Shown here in pieces: positions 32,460-43,425 of a stretch of DNA of 64,000 bases. The notes under the pieces were generated by a model, which saw only the letters and a list, made by a program, of their open reading frames with translations, had not been told where the DNA came from and searched no databases. The DNA lies in contig CM024766.1 in assembly GCA_014218235.1 (NCBI GenBank), forward strand, positions 48,945,359 to 49,009,358, written 5' to 3'. Positions within the stretch are counted from its first letter, which is position 1, and every line of letters starts with the position of its first letter. The DNA is from Colocasia esculenta (Eukaryota > Streptophyta > Magnoliopsida > Alismatales > Araceae). The translations under genes and the position numbers were made by a program.

Positions 32460-32491
32460 GGTGTCGCGACGGCTCGGCGCGTCGCGACACC
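32460..32491. other. Perfect 11-bp inverted repeat in the E-family LTR
   Basis: GGTGTCGCGAC (32460-32470) and GTCGCGACACC (32481-32491), loop of 10. The equivalent in the 56066-58588 copy is CTGATGTCGCGA / TCGCGACATCAG (56321-56332, 56345-56356), so the outer pairs changed together. The 46346-46379 copy has one mismatch. Confidence 0.7.
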
Positions 32492-32899
32492 AGAGGATGC
32501 GTCAGCTCGGTCAGGCATGACCTTATCGCGACGCGGTTGGCAGTCGTGATAAGGCCGCCGCGACGTGCTTCCCGGTCGCGACAGGGTCGCTGTTGCGATG
32601 CGGTTTTGGGTCGCGATAGGGTCTACTGTCGCGACACCTTGCCCCGTGGCGATAAGGCTATCGCGCTGCCCTCCCCCGTCACAATGGTGTCGCGATGGCC
32701 TTGGGGGTCGCGACAGTGCCTGTGTCGCCTCGAGTGTTTCTGTGGGCCCGGTTATGTGTCAGCGCGTGCCCCAGGGTAGGCCTTGCCCTTAGGACCTTTT
32801 GGTAGGGAACGCGGCTGGTTGCCTCCCTGCGTTCAGTGACCGAAGGTGACACCTTCGTGGCCGTGTCCTTCCAGTGGTGCCAAGAGTGTTGCGTCTGTG

Positions 32900-32934
32900 T
32901 AATAATCAATTGACCGACGGTCAATTGATTATTA
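32900..32934. other. Perfect 16-bp hairpin, 3-nt loop
   Basis: TAATAATCAATTGACC, loop GAC, GGTCAATTGATTATTA. Related copies at about 46823-46862 and 56786-56824 keep a decayed version. It lies in the block absent from the E1 5' LTR. Confidence 0.85.
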
Positions 32935-34583
32935 GCAGAGTGACGAGTTTCTGTGTTGCTGGTAGTGTTCCGAGGCTCCAGATTTTTCGTGCGTGTTTGG
33001 TTGTCCGACGGCCCTCCTGAGGGTCTATGTGTGCCTCGTGCTTGCTGGGCTTGTCGTGTGTTATGAGCCAATAGTTTGGCGTGGTTTCTTTTGTGCTGCC
33101 CCGCCTGTTCGCCCGGTGCTAGGCACTTGAGGGCTTGTCCCATTCTGAGAGGTTGTTACCGTTGCCTGAGACCCCCATCCTCGTGAGCCTGTTGAGGGTG
33201 GCTCCACGCTACGAGTGTGCTCGAGTTGGCAGCCCACGTGAGCGAACTCTAGAGCTGAGGGGAAAACGGTGGTTTGGACAGTGGCGCTAAGTCGTTTGTA
33301 GAGCTCTCTTGACTAGGACTGGGACACCGAGGACGGCCAGAGTTCTTCTCGGTGCAAGCTAGTTAGTACCTTGTCTCACTGCCTCGCTCTACGTCGGTTC
33401 CGGAACCGAGTAGGGAGGTCAGGCGTGAGGCCGCAGCTTGGCCAGGCTGCGGTGTTGCGTGTGTTGTGTGTTTCTGTGGCGGCTCTGTCTTGTCCTTACG
33501 CGGGGGCGGAGCCACGAGCTAGGCCAGTGAGCAGAGCGTGTGGACTGCGGGTCCTCCTCTTGGCTGCTAACGGTGGTGTCTTAGTTACTATTGTTGTGAC
33601 GGCGTTTCCTCACGATGTTTCCAAGTGTTATCTGTTTCCCTAGGTTGCACGACGGTTAGAGCATGGCTGTGCCTAGTTTCCGTGGGCGTCGTTGGTCTGG
33701 CCTTATGCAGACCCGTGCTTCTGGTGGTTCCCGCTTCGTTGTTCTCTCGTTTCTGTGGTCCCGTTCTTGGGTGCCAACCCGTGATCGCATCGGAGTATGT
33801 AGCTTCCCAACCTTGTGGTGTGTCCGGGGTCCGAGGTGGTTCTGCTTGTGAGCCCTCGACCTTGTCGAGGTCTGAGGTGGGCATGACTGTGGTGAGACAT
33901 CGTTCTCAATTGGTTGTTCCGTGGTCTCGGTAGCTGTGCCGAGCTCTATTTCCATTGTGTGCCCGACTCTGTTGGTTTCTGCGTGAGTCGTGTGTGAAGC
34001 CTGACCTCGGTTGGTGGTCGTGGCGTTGCGCTGTTCTCTTCCGCTGCTTTGTAGTATCATGTTGTAGGGGTTTCTCGCTTTATAGCTTTCTAATGTAGTT
34101 TTCCTATTTTCGGAGTTTCCTGCTGCTCTGGCTGTTGAGAGACTGGTAATCCCTACTGGGCCTTGTTCGTAAGGCTCACCCCCCCTTCTTCCTTTAACTA
34201 GGGCTTGTCGTCGCGGGAGCTCGGTGTCGGACGGGTTGCGGAGGTGGCTATGTTGTCAGCAACAGTGAGAGCGAGCGTTGTGAGCTCTTGTAGCCGAGTG
34301 AGCCGATAGTTGTGCTTCGCATGTCCTCGGGGTATGCCCCTTAAGGACTGCACCTTTCTTCTTATACCTGTGCTTTTGCTTGGGACTGTTGAACCACTCT
34401 TTATTACCTTCATATTTTGGTGCTAACAAAATTTATGATGTAACTTAAATTGAACATTTTGTTTCATCTGTGTCACATCAATCTCATAGCAAAATGCTGA
34501 GTCTCACATTGATGCAATAAGGCGCACTAAACAGCTAAATCGATGTTCATTTAATATACATCGAATTCTATTCAAAGTGCCAC

Positions 34584-35010
34584 AACGATTTCACTAACAA
34601 CGATTTCATAAGTTACACAACGATTTGATCGTGTAACGATTCGTTAAGTGAAACATCGATTTTATCGTGCAACGATTTCATAAGTGAGAACAACGATTTG
34701 CTCTCACATCGATTTGCCTTCTATAACGACTTGCTAAGGCTCATAACGATTTGATAAGTGAGCAACGATTTGCTCTCACATTGATTTGCCTTCTATAACG
34801 ACTCGCTAAGGCTTACAATGATTTGATAAGTTTCACATCGATTTGCTTGCCATAAAGATTTGATCATCATAACGATTTCATAAGTAAGAAACAACGATTT
34901 GCGTGTGATTGAACATCGATTTGGCCATCAATTTGCCTATACTTATAACATCGATTTGTTTTCACGTAAACATCGATTTTGTCCAAACATCGACTTCATG
35001 TAAACATCGA
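34584..35010. repeat. AACGATTT / ACATCGATTT motif array
   Basis: More than 20 copies of a short AT-rich motif with an ATCGAT or ACGATT core, in one orientation. Partial larger repeats are visible ('ctctcacatcgatttgcc..aacgactygctaaggct' twice). Spacing is variable (about 15-20 bp and larger), less regular than the TCGA palindrome arrays. Confidence 0.8.
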
Positions 35011-35322
35011 TTTCCTTTATATTCATATGTTTTAAATATGTTTGGAGCCTAAAGTCAAGTCAAATATCTTGTAACAGAATAAAGTTGCATGCATATTTCA
35101 GAATCTTGTTAGAAAAAGATATGAACTACTATTTTCATCATGATAGCAAAAACACAGTGGCATGCACTGTTGATCATAAACACTCTTTTATGCTAACACT
35201 CTCTTCTATGCTTACAGACCTCGAAGACCACCAGAGTCTGATTAAGACAAATGAAGAGAAGATCAGCAACGTCTAGAAGAGCTCCAATGGATCTCTTCAA
35301 CAGATCTATTCAAAGCCTCGCA

Positions 35323-35329
35323 TATAAAA
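35323..35329 (+). promoter_or_regulatory. TATA box of S3
   Basis: TATAAAA in 'gcatataaaagatg', about 310 bp after the motif array. Confidence 0.5.
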
Positions 35330-36008
35330 GATGAAGCAAGGCTGAAGATCAAAGTGAGAGCTTTTCTGAAGATCTTTGAAGGAGTGTACAACCAGTGAGG
35401 AACCTGAACTCCAAATACACTCAAAGGAAAAGGAGAAAGAGCCTGAGCTCAAGAAGAAGTGTTCAAGCATTTGAAGCATTCGAGCTTTCAAGCTTCCTTT
35501 CTTCTCTCTTCATTTTCTCCCTATGCTCATTATAATCTTGGGGGAGAGTCTGTGACTGTAAGCTAAGTCCTGAGTGTTCATCTTGTAATAGCTCTCAGTC
35601 TGATCTTTCTTTTCTAAGAAAGATTTCTGTCCAGCTGTAGGACTGTATACAGTGTGTAACCCAGCTAGGGGTTTGTGTCTAGCAGAACTGCACTGGGGTT
35701 TGTACCAGTAGGTTTGCTTCTGAGCCTAGAAAAGAAGTGGGCTGCCTTCTTGCCCGGGAAAGAGAAGAATACCAGCTGGGGTGTTGGGTGTTGTAGTGTC
35801 CTTGAGGGGGACTATACCCTTGGTTAGTGAAATCCCAAGAGGTTGCTTGGGGACTGGACGTAGGACTTCCATGTCGGAAGGGCCGAACCAGGATAAATCT
35901 CTTGTGTCCTTTGTGTGATTGTTCTTTTGCTTTCGCACTACCACTCTTCATCACACTAACACTAACCAAACTTTTAAGTGTTCACATTTTGATTTCAGAT
36001 TTCAGAAA

Positions 36009-36034
36009 AACCTATTCACCCCCCCCTCTAGGTT
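36009..36034 (+). other. U5 C-loop hairpin in S3
   Basis: AACCTA pairs with TAGGTT; the loop is TTCACCCCCCCCTC. The stem differs from S1 and S2 at several pairs while pairing is kept. Confidence 0.7.
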
Positions 36035-38336
36035 ACCTTACTGCCACACCAAAAGGGCCAACAGGGACACGTTGTACAGACCTTTGTATATTGTACATAT
36101 TGTTATAGTTATTTAAATTCAGTACATAACCCTTCCGGATCTTCAGATCCATGGGTGGCGGCGTGACCCTCGGGACCCCTGGCAAGGGTCCGGAAGGTCG
36201 GGTCGTTACATAAACAATATCATGTGGCATGGCATATAGACAAAATCTTATAACATGTAGTTAATGTCATGTGGTATATAGTCAATGTCATGTAGCATGT
36301 AGTCAATGTCATGTAGCATGTAGTTATAGTTGCCAAGACATAGCCCCACTATTAATAGAGATCATGTAGAGTGTAACATTCACTTATCACCTAGGCAAAA
36401 TAGTGATGAAGTCTTGGTTATTGTGCAATAGCGGGGAAAGTCCTTCCCACCTTAACCAGTAGAATATGTCTATCTCCAGGATTTCAATCTGTTGCCCACG
36501 GATTTATGTAGTCAATTTCATGTAGGTGAACCATTACCATAGGGGCATTCTATGGTGTAGTTCCATGTAGGCATCTTCATAATAACAATGTCTTATTGGC
36601 CATATCATTTCAGAAATCTAATATCATGTTTTCATGCAATTAATATCTATATGAATTTCTATCATGCTTTTTCATAAAATCATGCATAATTAGCAAGACA
36701 ACAATGCAAAATTCCACAACACATTTCCTCAATTCTGAAATCATAATTTCACTATACAACATCAACCTATCATGATACTACTTTTATTGATTTCATCAAG
36801 ATTCAACATTCATGTCTCTTTTTCTCCATCTATTGATTTCTATGTGCACTTTTATCATTCAGAAAATTATAACAGTAAGTACAGTGTTTCAAAATTTTTG
36901 AAATTTGGACAGTAATTCTATTCCTAGTCATGCATCACACATACAAATTTTCACATTTTTCTGAGTTTAGTATCATTTCTTAGGATTATTTTTCTTAACT
37001 TGGACTAATTAACATGGCACAAAATGTAAATGATTCATACAATTACTGTGTGAAAACTGAGCATAATAGGTCTGTGATTCCATCTAATCAGTAGTACAAA
37101 CTCTTAATCATAACATCATAACATGGATTAATCTTGTAACTATTTCACTATCTCCTTACTTAACCAAAGAAAACCTTTTAAAATAACTATGTAAAGCCCA
37201 TACAGCATTGCCATGACATTCCTACTACATAACAGTAATGATTTACACATAACAGAACCTAATCGAAAAACCCAACACATGCATAGATCACAATTTATAA
37301 ACAATAATCAGATCTGCAGAAAACAACACTGATGAACTTAACGGCAAAGTTTGCTGTCGTTTACACAGGTTAACGTCAACATACCCTGTCATTAATATCA
37401 GTTGACAGCGGCACAGAGCACCATTAATATATATATATATATATAGACGTCCAATAGCTTGACGTTAACATGAAATAAATGGCGGTCGATGTTGACGTTG
37501 AGTTCATCCGGCCAGAAAACCCAGAAACCACAAATGAAATAACGGAACTTTAACCCCTTCCTACTATTTTATTCATGGGTTTAAAAATCCATAAAAATGA
37601 TAAATTTATAGAATCTACTATTCTAAACCATTCCCCCATGTTACTTGCCTCTAAACCTCCTTCTGGAGTCACGAGGAAAGAGTTGAAGATGTCTGCCTTG
37701 GTCACAACGTAGTCTCTTCCACCGTCTTCAATCATCCAATCTGTCCTCCAGAACAGCAACAACGCTTGGAGAACCTTTTGCACACGATCCTTCAAGTTCC
37801 CCCACTGTCCAGCTTGCTTTGGTTTGCACAAATCATCACACAACAACTCCTCCTTCGACCCTCTTTTCTCACCTCCGAACTAGTGGAAAAACCCTTTCCT
37901 AAAGGCCAAATCGAGGTCTTATAAGGACTCATACGGTTTGTCTAAGCTCCAATCCTAACCCTTGAACCAAAAATGCCCCGATCCATTGATTAAATGCCAT
38001 GAAAACGATCTATCTTTCCTCCCTGGAATGGTAACAACAAAACTGGCAAGTCAGGTTAACGTCAACTTATGTTGTCGTTGACCATGAAGTAGACGGAAAT
38101 CGATCATGGCGTCAAAAGATTTTCCTGAAAAACCAAGTATTTTAGAAAAATATAAATGGCACAATCTTCTATTGTTAACAGACAGTAGACGACAATCGAT
38201 CATGCCGTCAACTGTAGTCAACGTCAGTAAAGCTTGACGTCAAGTTCATCAAATTTACAGTTCAATGTTAGATGCATAAAACACACACACAATTGTATAT
38301 TTCAATTCAGCAAAAGATCTAGGGCACTACATGTTG

Positions 38337-39192
38337 GGCAAGGTATTTCATAATGAAGAATGAATTCAATCTTACTCTTCAGCATTTTGTTTTCAGATTT
38401 CATTTTCTTGAATTTTTTAAATAAAGAAGTATAGATTAATTTCCATTGTTCTAAAGAAAATTTTCAGTTTCGTCATTTACCTCTTCAGCTTCCTTGCCAT
38501 GAGCCATGAGACACAGGTTCTCTGAATTTCCTTCAGGATCAGTGGATGAGGAGCCTGAGTCCACATCACTTCAGGTAGCCACCATGGCTTTAGTCTTCTT
38601 GAAGTTGCCTTTATTGAATTTCTTCTGCAATTCTGGACACTCACCTCACATGTGCCCCGGTTTCTTACATTCATAGAAAATAACCTCCTTTTCTTTGCTA
38701 CTCTCACCTTTTTATGGGAATGACTTTCTGGCTGACCTCTTTGGTTTGGTCTGGAAGGACTTTCTCTTGCGGAGGAAGTTTCACATTTTCCTGGTCAGCA
38801 TAGCTAACTCTTCCTCTTCTCCGTCCATATCACTATCTTCATCAGTGCTGCTTTCTTGATGAACGGATGCGGCCTTAAGAGCAATTCCTTTCCCTTTCCT
38901 AATTTCAGGCTCATTTATCTTCATGTTGAGCTCATATGTCATCAAGGATCCAATTAACTCCTCGAGTGAGAGAGTTGCCATGTTTTTGGAGTCCTCAATG
39001 ACAGTTGCCTTAGTATGCCAAGCCGGAGGCAGTGACCTAAGGATTTTTTCTGACTAACTCAAAACTGGTGTGGTCTTTCCCAAGAGCCTTCAAGCCATTT
39101 TTTATGGCTGTAAACCTTGCAAACATCTCAAAAATTGTTTCTTCTAGTTTCATCTGAAACAACTCATATTCGGAGACCAAAATATTTTCCTT
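38337..39192 (-). pseudogene. Sirevirus C gag N-terminal half
   Basis: The minus strand shows FQMKLEETIFEMFARFTAIK and ALGKDHTSFELVRK (39180-39040), then MATLSLEELIGSLMTYELNM (38981), an acidic DEDSDMDGEEEE stretch and a zinc knuckle YECKKPGHM.GEC (about 38675-38640) with a stop inside it. This is the UBN2-type capsid region plus CCHC motif of copia gag. At least one frame change and several stops are present. It is cut at 39193 by chromovirus F. Confidence 0.85.
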
Positions 39193-42100
39193 TGTCACGC
39201 CCCGACATTTAGTAGCGGATATAAATATCGAGAGCGTGAGCGATACAAGTATGAGTATCACAGTCGAGTAATTTAGAGAGACATCTAAGTATAAAAATAG
39301 ATTTAAGACAATAATAATGCCAACCAAATAACTCTTTATTTCATTTCCAACAACGCTAACATAAAACCTCACATGATCAGAGCCAACCCTAGGGCCCCTT
39401 TATTGTATTTCAAGTACATCCGACTCAAGAATAGTAAAAATTACCTATTACAGACTCTTATAACTTGAATCATCTTGGCTGACGTGCCAAAACAGACGGG
39501 TACATTTGAGAAGCTCGTCACTCTTCCCCGGTCCCATCATTCTCTAGTTCCTCATAATCATCACCTGAAAATATTAAGGAAAGCAGGTGTGAGCGCACTA
39601 GCGCCCAGTAGGATTTATATCTCATGGTGCGGACATGCTTTACGTAATTAACATGTTAACAGGTAAGATAATAACATGCAATACTCATGACAGTAACGAT
39701 AGTGACAATTCCAAGCTGTAACATGTACGAGATCGATTCAATAAACAATTCCAATGACAATTCTCATGTATGAAGGAATGATTAACAATGAGATGGATGA
39801 TAGTACGATCGTTTATTAGATACAAGAGATTCAATAATATATAGCATGTACGATGGATATCTCAAGCTGAAATCCTTAGAATTCCAATGGACCATTATAG
39901 GATTCAGTAACGATGACATATATAATAGATTTGGTTATTTCACATATAACAATTCAATCAATCAATCAATAACAGTGTGGAAATTACCTAGATCAATCGT
40001 GCATTCAACTAGGTGATTTCCAGACACCTCAATGGATCATATACTCTCGCGATTTATAAGTATTTCAGGTGCTCCTCCCAGGACCAGACTGGGCCCTATT
40101 TGCACAGGCATGGTTATGAACCGAAGTTCCTATAGTTTCTGGTAATTGCATTCATTCATTTATGGCCATTATGATTTTCAAGCAATAGACAGTATGTACT
40201 AAAGATCATGTCAATGATTATAGAGAACAAGGCATGTGGACATGATCAGGAGTAAATTTTGGCAGAATAACGGCTTATTTACTTATTTCAATCTTTACAT
40301 TCAATGGCTTAGTTTCAATGTGTCAAATCACTCTCACGAGAAGTAGATAAGAATAGAGGTGCTTTCTATCTTCTGGGAACTTCAGTGGTACAACCAACTC
40401 AATGTCCATGAGGGAATCCATGGAGTACGGACAATTATGGAGGTCTTCGAGAAAAGGTCACTAGTCTGCCGATACGGAATGACCGGCCGAGAGTTTCCAA
40501 ATCCTCAAGAGAGGGCTGCCTATATGTGCAATGTGTCATATAGAACGTGTTTGAATCCACAATCCATCGGTTTAAAACAAGGCGGAAAGCAATTAACATG
40601 GGCACATGACATGGAATGCAATTCAATCTATCAAACGATTTCTGCACTTTTTGCATGTAACAATTCCAGTAATGATCAAACTAGAGTATGGACATAGCTC
40701 ATATCAATCACATGATAGATGGAATCAAACAATCATTAAGAACACTTAGAATAGAAGTTCATAATCTTATAGCTTTCATGTAGGTTGATCACTTTTAGGC
40801 TTTTGAAAAATTGCATGACATGATATGACAATAGGACATGCATATGGTTGACTATACAACTCAGTAAAATAGTCTCGGGTTGGTTTTTAAATCACGACGG
40901 GTTCAGACATCACACTTAAAAGGACCGTACATAGTTAAACTAGGACTCTGTGCAAAGTTACAGAATCACGATGGACCTATCTGTCATGTTCAAATTGCTA
41001 CAGGACATATCGTCGCCTTTTCTAATAGGAATCGATTGTCGGATCGATTAGTAGATCAGAAATGCGATGGTTAGGTCTATCGCCTTCATGTCGCGAAAGG
41101 CCAATATGTTTCCATGACTTTGAATCACAACGTCTACATATTTCACATTCAAGGATTGACTTCAAACTCCGCATATAAAAATAGTGCAAAAACTTGGGTG
41201 GGAAAACGACCAAATCGCGATGGCACATGCTGTCGCGTTCAAGATGGGTACAGAAACCCATGCGGCACATAGTTTTATATGTCAGGGTAGACTGGTCAAA
41301 CATGAAAACGTGACGGGGTGTTTGGTCGCCTTCACCTGAATCGTGACGTAGATGTACGTCGCATTCATGCAAAGATAAACGTGACGTCTGGAGTGGTCAC
41401 GTTCTTGGATCTTGTCCGAAACCCAGAAAAAAATGGTACAACCCAAAATATAGGGATATTTGGACAAAATATTGAACATAAAAAGTGTCAGGGACAACGA
41501 TTAGAAGAGAGTACGATTTTGGTTTGACCCAATTTGACGTCAATTTGCGTGAAACATAGTATGAACGCATAAAGCCCTAATTATGCACGACTCTTGGAAA
41601 ACGCTTAATACGACTCACATGGTTCATAAAAATTGGGGAAAACACATGCATATGAAACTAGACTCGATGCTCTTTCCATTGGTATGTGCAAGGTTTAAAT
41701 TAAGCCTGAGAAAACCTACCTTTGAGTGGATCTGAGAGGGGTCTATTCCGAGTCGAAGCAGAGAACGGTTGGAGAAGATGCTGTGTTCTTGGTCGTTCTC
41801 CTCCTCTCCTGGTGCCCTAGCTCACCTCCTCACGACCCCAGCACAATGTTAAACTTTCCCAAGGAGTCTTATGGCGATTATTTATAGGATTAGAATTAAT
41901 TTCAAGTTCTAATGAGACTAGGGAGGGTGGGTTATGGTTTTGGCTTGGCTCCTTCCATGTTTTGAGGATTCTTCACCCAATTGGAGTAGGAATGCCATTA
42001 GGAAACCTTCTAACATGCCTGGGTATGAATTTGGTTGCTATGAATGGCTAATTACCTTTGTTTTAGCCCTAATTTACCCCTTCCTATTTTCTTCATAATT

Positions 42101-42300
42101 ATGATTACGAATTTTGGGATTTAATGTCATTGGGTTTTCTTCTTTGGCCGACTAAGAGTTGTCCTGGCCCAGAATAATTTAAATGGTTAATTCCACTTCT
42201 TGGAAGTTTAACTATGACTTTTATTTTATTTTTATTCAACATTTTTATTTATTTTCTAATTTTCTTATATTTTAAATCAATAAATTTCTGGGGCGTTACA
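39193..42300 (-). repeat. 3' LTR of chromovirus F
   Basis: The plus strand reads TGTCACGCCCCG ... TTTCTGGGGCGTTACA, so in sense it is TGTAACGCCCCAG ... GCGTGACA, 3108 bp. Non-coding: open frames such as 40359-40697 have no matching motif. The 40880-41420 stretch has scattered CG-rich motifs (gtcgcgttc, acgtcgcattc) in an AT-rich background. Confidence 0.8.
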
Positions 42301-42320
42301 TCCTCCCCCACTTAAGAAAA
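42301..42320 (-). other. Polypurine tract of chromovirus F
   Basis: The plus strand reads tcctcccccacttaagaaaa, so the sense strand ends cttaagtgggggagga directly before the LTR start. Confidence 0.8.
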
Positions 42321-42334
42321 TTTGGTCCCCAAAT

Positions 42335-42721
42335 TTATACACGATGGTTTAGTGTCATACTTGACAATAGTTCTGGGTGATTCTTCTTCATCCTTTCCTC
42401 TGATTCCCATGTAGCATTGGTAATTCCTTCCCGACTCCACTGGACCTTCACCATAGGTATGGTACGATTCCTTAGTTGTTGTAGTTTTCGATCCAATATC
42501 TTGATCGGTTTCTCCTCATAGGTTAGATCCTCTTGAATGTCCAGGTCTTCATGTTGGATCATATGATCAGCATCGAACACATACCTCCTCAGCATGGATA
42601 TGTGGAAGATGTTCTGTACATTTGCTATTTGTGGAGGTAGTGCTAGTCTGTAGGCTACCTGTCCAACCCTTTCAAGAATTTCGAAAGGCCCGATATATCT
42701 AGGACTCAACTTTCCTTTCAT
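42335..42721 (-). pseudogene. Chromovirus integrase C-terminus with chromodomain
   Basis: An open 128-codon frame reads KLSPRYIGPFEILERVGQVA and NIFHISMLRRYVFDADH (integrase C-terminal module), then the chromodomain stretch EEKPIKILDRKLQQLR, MVKVQWSREGITNATWE and a final MKKNHPELL. The chromodomain is known to guide chromoviruses to particular chromatin. It reads intact to its stop at the end of pol. Confidence 0.88.
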
Positions 42722-43425
42722 CCCAAATCTTTGGATTCCCTGTGAAGGTGAGACCTTCAGGAAAACATGGTCGCCAACTTAGAATTCCAACTCTCTCCTT
42801 CGTTTATCTGCATAACTTTTCTACCCTGACTGTGCTATCTTCAGACGTTCCCTAACAATTTGAACCTTCCTGATAGTTGCTTCTACTAAGTCGGGTCCAA
42901 TCCATTGGTTTTCTCCAACCTCCTCCCAACAAAGAGGTGACCTGCAACCCCTGCCATATAAGGCTTCAAATGGTGTCACCTTTCCTAGTAGCTATTGTTA
43001 TATGCAAACTCAATGTAGAATAACTGTTCATTCAAGCGTCCCCTAAAATCGATCACACAAGCCCTGAACATGTCTTCCACTATATGGTTGGTTCTTTCAG
43101 TTTGTCCATCCATCTGTGGATGAAAGGCAGTGCTAAAGTTCAGTTTGGTACCCACTGCTGCTTATAACCCTTTCCAGAAGTGTGAGGTGAATCAAGGGTC
43201 CCGATCAGATATTATGGTGGATGGAACCCCATGCAATCTAACCACTTCTTTGACATAGAGTGCAACCAACACATCTACTGTCAATGTGCTCTTAATTGGC
43301 AAGAAATGAGCTAACTTAGTCAATCTGTCTACTATTACCCATATTGCATCCATACCACCTCTAGTCCTTGGTAATCCCATGATAAAATCCATACAATACT
43401 ATCCCACTTCCATTCTGGGATGTCT
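42722..43425 (-). pseudogene. Chromovirus integrase core (fragment)
   Basis: A 66-codon open stretch at 43392-43192 reads MDFIMGLPRTRGGMDAIWVI and VDRLTKLAHFLPIK, continuing to GVPSTIISDRDP, which includes the first and second catalytic Asp regions. Between 43190 and 42722 integrase words such as QTERTNHIVEDMFRA appear but with stops. The N-terminal zinc module is lost beyond 43425. Confidence 0.82.

Larger units (their letters stand above)
34387..36063 (+). mobile_element. Sirevirus solo LTR S3
   Basis: TGTTGAACC ... AAGGGCCAACA, flanked by GGGAC (34382-34386 and 36064-36068), inserted in the E1 3' LTR. It holds an array of AACGATTT/ACATCGATTT motifs (34584-35010), a TATAAAA at 35323-35329 and a U5 hairpin (36009-36034). 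It is a separate LTR family from S1, S2 and C. Confidence 0.9.
25187..36210 (+). mobile_element. E1, complete non-autonomous GC-rich LTR element (LARD-like)
   Basis: It has two LTRs (25187-27852 and 31714-36210, the latter carrying S3), a tRNA-iMet-like primer site, a polypurine tract and a 5-bp TSD TAAAC (25182-25186 and 36211-36215). The 3.86-kb internal region has no gag or pol motif in any frame. It is therefore a non-autonomous element mobilised by a relative. The sequence before the 3' LTR ('tgaggacaaaattgttttaa', then G5) resembles chromovirus 3' ends, so a Tekay/Del-type helper is likely by inference. Confidence 0.88.
31714..36210 (+). repeat. 3' LTR of E1, interrupted by S3
   Basis: It opens TGTAAGACCCGG and closes GGGTCGTTACA like the 5' LTR. 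S3 plus one copy of its duplication (34387-36068) interrupts it near the end; the last 142 bp resume at 36069. It has a block missing from the 5' LTR that includes the hairpin at 32900-32934. Confidence 0.88.
24547..38331 (-). mobile_element. Gypsy-type solo LTR G3b, split by E1
   Basis: TGTAACGCCCCTC at 24547 and GGGCACTACA ending at 38331 are flanked by TGTTG (24542-24546 and 38332-38336). Without the E1 insertion it is about 2.76 kb. The right part (36216-38331) shares with G3a the block around 36390-36500 (compare 16160-16330) and has the ATATAT run at 37426-37444. No coding frame is supported. Sense is probably minus. Confidence 0.8.
10695..39192 (-). mobile_element. Sirevirus C (nested, minus strand)
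   Basis: Reading right to left: gag (39192-38337, 24546-23855), protease and GAG-pre-integrase (22110-21535), integrase, RT, RNase H (to 19074, then 14624-14560), env-like ORF (13880-12597), polypurine tract and 3' LTR (12204-10695). Three insertions split it, each with a matching target duplication: G3a (CTCAC), S2 (TGAGG) and G3b (TGTTG). Removing them restores colinear Sirevirus order. The 5' LTR and gag start are cut off by chromovirus F at 39193. Nearly every domain carries stops or frameshifts. Confidence 0.85.
39193..43425 (-). mobile_element. Chromovirus F (Tekay/Del-type gypsy), 3' part
   Basis: A minus-strand element: 3' LTR at 39193-42300, polypurine tract, then the pol C-terminus and integrase. 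It inserted in the gag of Sirevirus C (flank TCCTT at 39188-39192). The rest is cut off by G2b at 43426, so neither the 5' LTR nor gag-RT is visible in the window. Confidence 0.85.

Noticed and set aside
25281..34413. Many long open frames (up to ~190 codons) on both strands in E1
   Set aside because: They overlap in several frames, appear in both LTRs, have skewed compositions (Cys/Val/Leu or Thr/Asn/Gln/His) and lack any known motif. High GC content and few AT-rich stops explain them.
40359..40697. 112-codon open frame in the chromovirus F LTR
   Set aside because: It lies in a non-coding LTR, matches no retrotransposon domain and overlaps an opposite-strand frame.
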